This document shows positions 60,851-64,000 of a stretch of DNA of 64,000 bases, one piece after another. Source of the stretch: CAJXVY01 sp031580995 (lineage in GTDB: Bacteria > Actinomycetota > Actinomycetes > Actinomycetales > Microbacteriaceae). Both the position numbers and the translations under genes were made by a program. The notes under the pieces are model-generated. The model was given only the letters and a program-made list of their open reading frames with translations, had not been told where the DNA came from and did no database searches. Numbering within the stretch: position 1 is the stretch's first letter; each line of letters begins with the position of its first letter. The stretch spans positions 60,316 to 124,315 of the forward strand of contig JAVLCC010000003.1 in NCBI GenBank assembly GCA_031580995.1, read 5' to 3'.

Positions 60851-61543
60851 TTACTTATCCAGCTTGCCAATTTCGCCAGCAAGTAATTGCGAACGAATAT
60901 TGGCAAATCTGTTCTCTATCTCCCGAGCGTAGTAGGCGGCCTTAGCAGCACTTTCCGGAGTTCTTTTTTTGACTACCGGCTCAATCACTCCGCCGATGAT
61001 TCCTATTTCTCTATCAGCACTGGCTTTAATTCCCTTTAGGTGCCTGGGAGAGATTCCGAACTGAGCGAGACCAGCTATCGAAACTGAAATCTCTAATTCG
61101 TGAGAGGAGTGTGGTTCAGCTCCTATTAGCCCAATTTCTTGGGCTTCTTTTAGAGAAGTTTGAGAGATGCCAGATTCCTCAATCAGCTTCATGGTTGAAA
61201 ACTTCAAACTCTTGCGAAGCTTATTGGCAGTTGGCGCATTGATTGGAAGAGCGGGGTTTTTGCCCCCGTCCAGATCTTGGAAATACTGTCTAATCACCTT
61301 CAGTGGCAAATACTGATCTCTTTGCAGCTCTAAAGCCACCCTTAGTCTTTCGATTTGCGAATCCGAAAACTTTCTATAACCAGCTTCTGTTCGCTGCGGA
61401 GTTACTAATCCCTGGTCTTCTAAAAACCTCAGTTTTGAGGGCGTCAAATCTGGGAAATCTGGCTTGAGGATTCCAAGCACTTCACCAATGTTGTAAAGCT
61501 TGCTCTGCCTGTGCTGGTTGATAGCCCGAATTGGTTCACTCAT
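60851..61543 (-). CDS. ftsR: MerR-family regulator, FtsR (Rv1828)-like
   Basis: MerR-type regulator of 230 aa resembling FtsR of Corynebacterium, which activates ftsZ, and mycobacterial Rv1828. The HTH (about 15-60) contains Y-N-I-G-E-V-L-G-I-L-K-P-D-F-P and KLRFLEDQGLVTPQRTEAGYRKFS. A central linker region (about 85-125) leads into a C-terminal domain with PRHLKGIKASADREIG near 176-191. Its ATG overlaps the FHA stop by 4 bp. The 80-bp gap after it contains no gene. Naming it FtsR rests on length, the second domain and the neighbouring FHA gene. Confidence 0.78.
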   Translation of the reverse strand: MSEPIRAINQHRQSKLYNIGEVLGILKPDFPDLTPSKLRFLEDQGLVTPQRTEAGYRKFSDSQIERLRVALELQRDQYLPLKVIRQYFQDLDGGKNPALPINAPTANKLRKSLKFSTMKLIEESGISQTSLKEAQEIGLIGAEPHSSHELEISVSIAGLAQFGISPRHLKGIKASADREIGIIGGVIEPVVKKRTPESAAKAAYYAREIENRFANIRSQLLAGEIGKLDK

Positions 61544-61965
61544 TGGCTACCTCCCTGCTTATTCGGCGCTGAATAAAAAGTCATCTTGAATTTACCGATC
61601 TGCACATCGCTGCCGTTTCTAAGCGGTGCACGGTCAACTCTTTGCCCAAGCATATAGCTTCCATTGAGGCTTCCCAAGTCAATTAATTCGAACTCACCGT
61701 TGACTCTTTTGAATTCAACGTGTTTGCGAGACACCGTCACGTCATCCAAAAAGATATCCGCATTTGGATGTCTTCCGGCAATCGTTGAATCTGAATCTAA
61801 TAAAAATCTTGCCCCAACATTTGGCCCACGTGTGACAATCAAAAGTGCATTCCCATCAGGCAATGCTTCGATAGCGGATTGCTCCTCAGCACTGAGTCCA
61901 TGAGCATCGGCAATTAGATCGTCTTCGAACCTGGCCGTTTCCTCTGGATTGAAATCTTCACTCAT
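61540..61965 (-). CDS. garA: FHA-domain protein, GarA/OdhI-like
   Basis: Forkhead-associated protein of 141 aa like GarA/OdhI, which inhibits 2-oxoglutarate dehydrogenase until its N-terminal Thr is phosphorylated by Ser/Thr kinases. The FHA core (about residues 45-130) shows STIAGRHPNADIFLDDVTVSRKH-type residues (Arg, Ser and His that bind phosphothreonine) and G-S-L-N-G-S-Y near 100. In the N-terminus, the usual ETTSVF motif appears as E-E-T-A-R-F, so only one of the two Thr is kept (T10). ATG 61965 overlaps the preceding stop by one base, with GGGGAAG upstream. Confidence 0.85.
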   Translation of the reverse strand: MSEDFNPEETARFEDDLIADAHGLSAEEQSAIEALPDGNALLIVTRGPNVGARFLLDSDSTIAGRHPNADIFLDDVTVSRKHVEFKRVNGEFELIDLGSLNGSYMLGQRVDRAPLRNGSDVQIGKFKMTFYSAPNKQGGSQ

Positions 61966-62561
61966 CAATCTTCCCCTTTAGAGAAAAGATTAGCTGATTC
62001 AGGTTTCGAGGATGTAACTAAATCTATAACTTGCCTTATATACACAATGCCCGCCCACCAATACAGACCTATGCCCCAAAAGGCAAAGCCCCAAGCTATT
62101 GGCAAAATTATGTGCTCGGTGGATGCAAATATGTCAGCCAGCAACAACAGCGGGAAGGCATACAGCAGGGCAAAAGTGCCGGCCTTGCCTAGGAAATGAA
62201 CCGGCAACGGCCCATAACCATGAGTTGCCAAAACCGGGTAGGCAATCGCCAACATTAGATCCCTGAGGATTACCACTACGGCTAACCAAATTGGAATATT
62301 TCCATTTACCGCCAAACCAATCAGTGTTGCAAAGATATACAAACGATCAGCGGCGGGGTCCAATCTGGCACCGAGTTTTGTTACTTGATTGAGCTTTCTC
62401 GCTAAAAACCCGTCAAACCAATCACTGGCAGAGGCAAAAATCAAAACCAGCAGAGCAGCTAGGTTTTGCTCCTGTAGCAACAAAATCAAAAAAACCGGAA
62501 CCAGCAAAAGCCTCAATACGCTGAGCGCATTGGGAATTGTCAGTTCGCTTTTGAGGTCCAC
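61965..62561 (-). CDS. CDP-alcohol phosphatidyltransferase (PgsA family)
   Basis: Integral membrane phospholipid synthase of 198 aa. The full catalytic motif D-G-x2-A-R-x8-G-x3-D-x3-D is present as DGFLARKLNQVTKLGARLDP and following residues (about 48-70). About five membrane helices. The N-terminus TIPNALSVLRLLLVPVF is typical of phosphatidylglycerophosphate synthase, though inositol phosphate or cardiolipin synthases share the motif. The GTG start has TAGACT 7 nt upstream. It is the first gene of the FHA-ftsR-merR operon, the same neighbourhood as in mycobacteria (pgsA2-like Rv1822 region). Confidence 0.85.
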   Translation of the reverse strand: MDLKSELTIPNALSVLRLLLVPVFLILLLQEQNLAALLVLIFASASDWFDGFLARKLNQVTKLGARLDPAADRLYIFATLIGLAVNGNIPIWLAVVVILRDLMLAIAYPVLATHGYGPLPVHFLGKAGTFALLYAFPLLLLADIFASTEHIILPIAWGFAFWGIGLYWWAGIVYIRQVIDLVTSSKPESANLFSKGED

Positions 62562-62568
62562 AGAGTGC

Positions 62569-62574
62569 AGTCTA
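62569..62574 (-). promoter_or_regulatory. -10 box for leaderless pgsA-like operon transcript
   Basis: TAGACT on the - strand ends 7 nt before GTG 62561. It overlaps the last codons of the popT gene. Confidence 0.45.
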
Positions 62575-63417
62575 TTGACCGTTATCAGTGCTTGACGAAA
62601 AATTAAGCCTTCGCTCTATAAAAATAAACGCCACAACTAGCCCAATACCCATAAATGCAGCGGGAAATAACGGGAAATACTCCACTAACTCCGTTGACAG
62701 CTCAGGAAATATTGCGGGAGTTGTTCCAAGCATCAAGCCAGCCATGAATAGGTAAGTCATCTGTGGGAAACGATTCAAAAACCACCTAACCAAAAACACA
62801 ATTGTCACCAGCCCAATAATTGCCCCGAAAGCAAAACTTGCTAGGTAGGCAATGTCTAGGTTGTTCAATGCAGAGATGGTTTTCTCGTAGGAGCCAAGTA
62901 ATAAAAGTAGAAAAGATCCAGACACACCTGGTAGCACCAAAGCACTGATGGCTATTGCTGCAGCCACTGGAGTTATCACTTCTAATCTCCACTCAAATAA
63001 CTCTCCACTGAGTAATAGCCCAACAAAAATCCCTGGAATCACCCATAACGAGGTTGCAGCTGATACTTTTCCTGCAAGCCTCAGTGGGTAATAAACACTT
63101 GCTAAAACCAGTCCTCCGAAGAAACTAAATGTGATCTTGGGGTAATTGATTAATAGTGGCTCGATTGCGCGGGCCATTGCAAGCAACCCAATAGCCATTC
63201 CAATGGCTATCAAGCCAATCTTTGACCACTCAATCTTGCTGGAGGGTCTAAGGGATTTTTTTACTAAACCAGCCAGTGATAAAAAGAAATTGGAAATGGT
63301 TTCAATAAGAAATCTATAAATTCCAACAATCAGCGCAACCGTTCCACCGCTGATGCCAGGTATTGCCTCGGCGGTTCCAATCAGGAAACCCCTGGCAATC
63401 ATCATTAAGCTTTTCAT
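62572..63417 (-). CDS. popT: DUF368 polyprenyl-phosphate transporter PopT
   Basis: DUF368 family member of 281 aa, the family shown to contain PopT, which returns undecaprenyl phosphate across the membrane for reuse in wall synthesis. About eight membrane helices. The N-terminal GFLIGTAEAIPGISGGTVAL (about 10-29) and the second repeat ALVLPGVSGSFLLLLLGSY (about 159-177) are the twin P-G-[IV]-S-G re-entrant motifs of the family. ATG 63417 follows GGTGGGAG. Together with mraY and murG in this window it closes the lipid carrier cycle. The DedA-type UptA alternative may exist elsewhere. Confidence 0.85.
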   Translation of the reverse strand: MKSLMMIARGFLIGTAEAIPGISGGTVALIVGIYRFLIETISNFFLSLAGLVKKSLRPSSKIEWSKIGLIAIGMAIGLLAMARAIEPLLINYPKITFSFFGGLVLASVYYPLRLAGKVSAATSLWVIPGIFVGLLLSGELFEWRLEVITPVAAAIAISALVLPGVSGSFLLLLLGSYEKTISALNNLDIAYLASFAFGAIIGLVTIVFLVRWFLNRFPQMTYLFMAGLMLGTTPAIFPELSTELVEYFPLFPAAFMGIGLVVAFIFIERRLNFSSSTDNGQ

Positions 63418-63436
63418 CGTTCTCCCACCTCTATAA

Positions 63437-63442
63437 ATCTTA
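63437..63442 (-). promoter_or_regulatory. candidate -10 box for popT
   Basis: TAAGAT on the - strand, 19 nt before ATG 63417, leaving room for the GGTGGGAG ribosome-binding site. It lies 16 bp from the CsoR-like operator of the divergent DUF2892 gene. Confidence 0.35.
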
Positions 63443-63458
63443 GAGGGTGGGAATATTT

Positions 63459-63474
63459 ATACCCCTGGGGGTAT
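63459..63474. promoter_or_regulatory. CsoR/CstR-like operator
   Basis: ATACCCC and GGGGTAT arms, 7 bp each, around a 2-bp centre. The T-A-C-C-C and G-G-G-T-A halves match operators of the CsoR/RcnR/CstR repressor family. It overlaps the first three bases of the TATTGT -10, so a bound repressor would block transcription. Confidence 0.6.
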
Positions 63475-63477
63475 TGT
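63472..63477 (+). promoter_or_regulatory. -10 box for leaderless DUF2892 transcript
   Basis: TATTGT ends 7 nt before ATG 63485. Its upstream half is shared with the palindromic operator. Confidence 0.45.
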
Positions 63478-63484
63478 TAACAGT

Positions 63485-63742
63485 ATGAAAATGACAAAGT
63501 CAACAAAAAGAGTTTTATTGTTTATGTCCTCCCCCTACGGAAGATGGGGACGTGTCGTGGTTGGTTCAATCATGATTGTTAGTGCCCTTCTAACTGGAGG
63601 TATTGCATTGATCATGCTTCCATTCGGAGCATTGATGATGTTTACCGGCACCATGAACCTCTGCCCGATGGGTCCGATGTATCGTCAGCCTCTAAAGGGT
63701 GAGAAAATCATCGCCAACATGCAGACCTACCAACTGAAGTAA
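63485..63742 (+). CDS. DUF2892 small membrane protein
   Basis: Membrane protein of 85 aa like the DUF2892 domain, which also occurs fused to rhodaneses (YgaP). Basic N-terminus, then two membrane helices in a hairpin (about residues 22-40 and 42-56), with the motif M-N-L-C-P-M-G-P near 60-67 holding a single Cys. The family is often linked to sulfur or persulfide stress and to CstR-type repressors; the palindrome overlapping its -10 supports that reading. No rhodanese, sulfide oxidase or csoR/cstR gene is inside the window. It abuts the convergent cupin gene without overlap. Confidence 0.75.
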   Translation: MKMTKSTKRVLLFMSSPYGRWGRVVVGSIMIVSALLTGGIALIMLPFGALMMFTGTMNLCPMGPMYRQPLKGEKIIANMQTYQLK

Positions 63743-64000
63743 TCACCAGGGCATCGGAATATCTCTGATCGGAGTGGCATCGGAGGGGATGGCCTCTAGT
63801 GGGCTCTCCCCTGCCCTGATGCATAACCACCTCAGCTGAGTCGGACTGTCTGGCTTACATCTCCAGGTGCGCAAAACACCCGTGGGGACATGCACAACCG
63901 TCCCTGCTTGAACTTCAATAACTTCATCATCGATCCCCATCTGGCCTTCCCCTTCTAAAAACACATAAACCTCCTCTAGTTCAGAGTGGCTATGCCAATA
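63743..64000 (-). CDS. cupin-domain protein, N-terminus outside the window
   Basis: C-terminal 85 residues of a small cupin, with the frame open through the window edge. At the edge it reads Y-W-H-S-H-S-E-L-E-E-V-Y-V-F-L-E-G-E-G, which holds the first cupin motif (HxH...E...G). The second motif reads V-P-T-G-V-L-R-T-W, where the usual metal His is replaced, so metal binding may be altered. A GTG at 63964 should not be taken as the start, because the conserved HSH lies upstream of it. Function cannot be assigned; small cupins may be isomerases, dioxygenases or sugar-binding proteins. Confidence 0.75.
   Translation of the reverse strand, partial: YWHSHSELEEVYVFLEGEGQMGIDDEVIEVQAGTVVHVPTGVLRTWRCKPDSPTQLRWLCIRAGESPLEAIPSDATPIRDIPMPW

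Noticed and set aside
63743..63964. Cupin gene starting at GTG 63964
   Set aside because: The conserved HSH metal motif lies upstream of this GTG in the same open frame, so the real start must be beyond the window edge.
1..64000. CRISPR arrays, insertion sequences, prophage, tRNA or rRNA genes
   Set aside because: No regularly spaced repeats, transposase motifs, phage genes or tRNA cloverleafs were seen in any gap; the gaps are mostly too short to hold them.

Overview
The window is about 64 kb of densely packed actinobacterial chromosome. The class follows from gene content: PafB/PafC, RbpA, an actinobacterial cytochrome bcc-aa3 supercomplex (diheme QcrC, CtaF), Wag31-type DivIVA, SepF, class II DAHP synthase, a GarA-type FHA protein, FtsR-type MerR and DUF3040/DUF3043 proteins. 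Judged by eye the GC content is in the mid-to-high 40s, low for Actinobacteria. Together with very short intergenic gaps and gene order, this points to a small-genome Microbacteriaceae relative, such as the freshwater or marine Luna-type lineages. That placement is an inference; no rRNA gene is present to confirm it. Almost every gene is housekeeping. I saw no tRNA or rRNA gene, insertion sequence, prophage, CRISPR array or toxin-antitoxin pair.

Layout. 1-8.5 kb (+): end of trmI, an FKBP lipoprotein, pafB, pafC, a small membrane protein, tatA (57 aa), tatC, a HelY helicase and lnt. The arc-dop-pup-prcBA-pafA genes that sit between trmI and pafBC in mycobacteria are absent. 8.5-11.4 kb: rbpA, a glycerophosphodiesterase, a YczE-like membrane protein and trpD. 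11.4-19 kb: the respiratory block ctaE-qcrC-qcrA-qcrB (+) facing ctaC-ctaD-ctaF (-) across the only large non-coding gap (15543-15998). 19-25.7 kb: erpA, an M20 peptidase, a DUF3043 protein, an aldo/keto reductase, hisD-nrdR-pyrD and a flavin reductase. 25.7-47.4 kb (-): one long co-directional run in transcription order mraZ-rsmH-ftsL-ftsI-murE-murF-mraY-murD-ftsW-murG-murC-ftsQ-ftsZ-yggS-sepF-yggT-divIVA-lspA-rluD-dnaE, i.e. peptidoglycan precursor synthesis, septation and polar growth followed by the replicase. 47.5-52.4 kb: DUF3040, a polyprenyl diphosphate synthase, an Rv2175c-like DNA-binding protein, class II DAHP synthase, an acyltransferase and a ROK kinase. 52.4-64 kb: acyl-CoA synthetase, peptide deformylase, a MinD-like ATPase, pyruvate carboxylase, an orphan ParA, two MerR regulators, GarA-like FHA, a CDP-alcohol phosphatidyltransferase, PopT (DUF368), a DUF2892 protein and the end of a cupin gene.

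How the genes work together. The central block makes lipid II and the divisome. The polyprenyl synthase and PopT probably supply and recycle its lipid carrier, and TatC probably exports the Rieske protein of the bcc complex. LspA and Lnt process the lipoproteins, among which the FKBP protein and CtaC carry lipoboxes. Pyruvate carboxylase and the GarA-like regulator both bear on the TCA cycle.

Sequence-level signals. (1) Twelve genes have a TANNNT -10 box exactly 6 or 7 nt before the start codon, which predicts leaderless mRNAs. (2) Six of nine convergent gene pairs overlap by exactly 4 bp through shared stop codons. (3) mraZ is preceded by three TGGAG boxes at 10-bp spacing, the expected MraZ operator. 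(4) The DUF2892 gene has a CsoR/CstR-like palindrome overlapping its -10. I did not find a clearly new multi-gene system. The least explained items are the 400-bp gap, the orphan ParA facing a MerR gene, the MinD-like protein with an acidic tail, and the small basic membrane protein before tatA.
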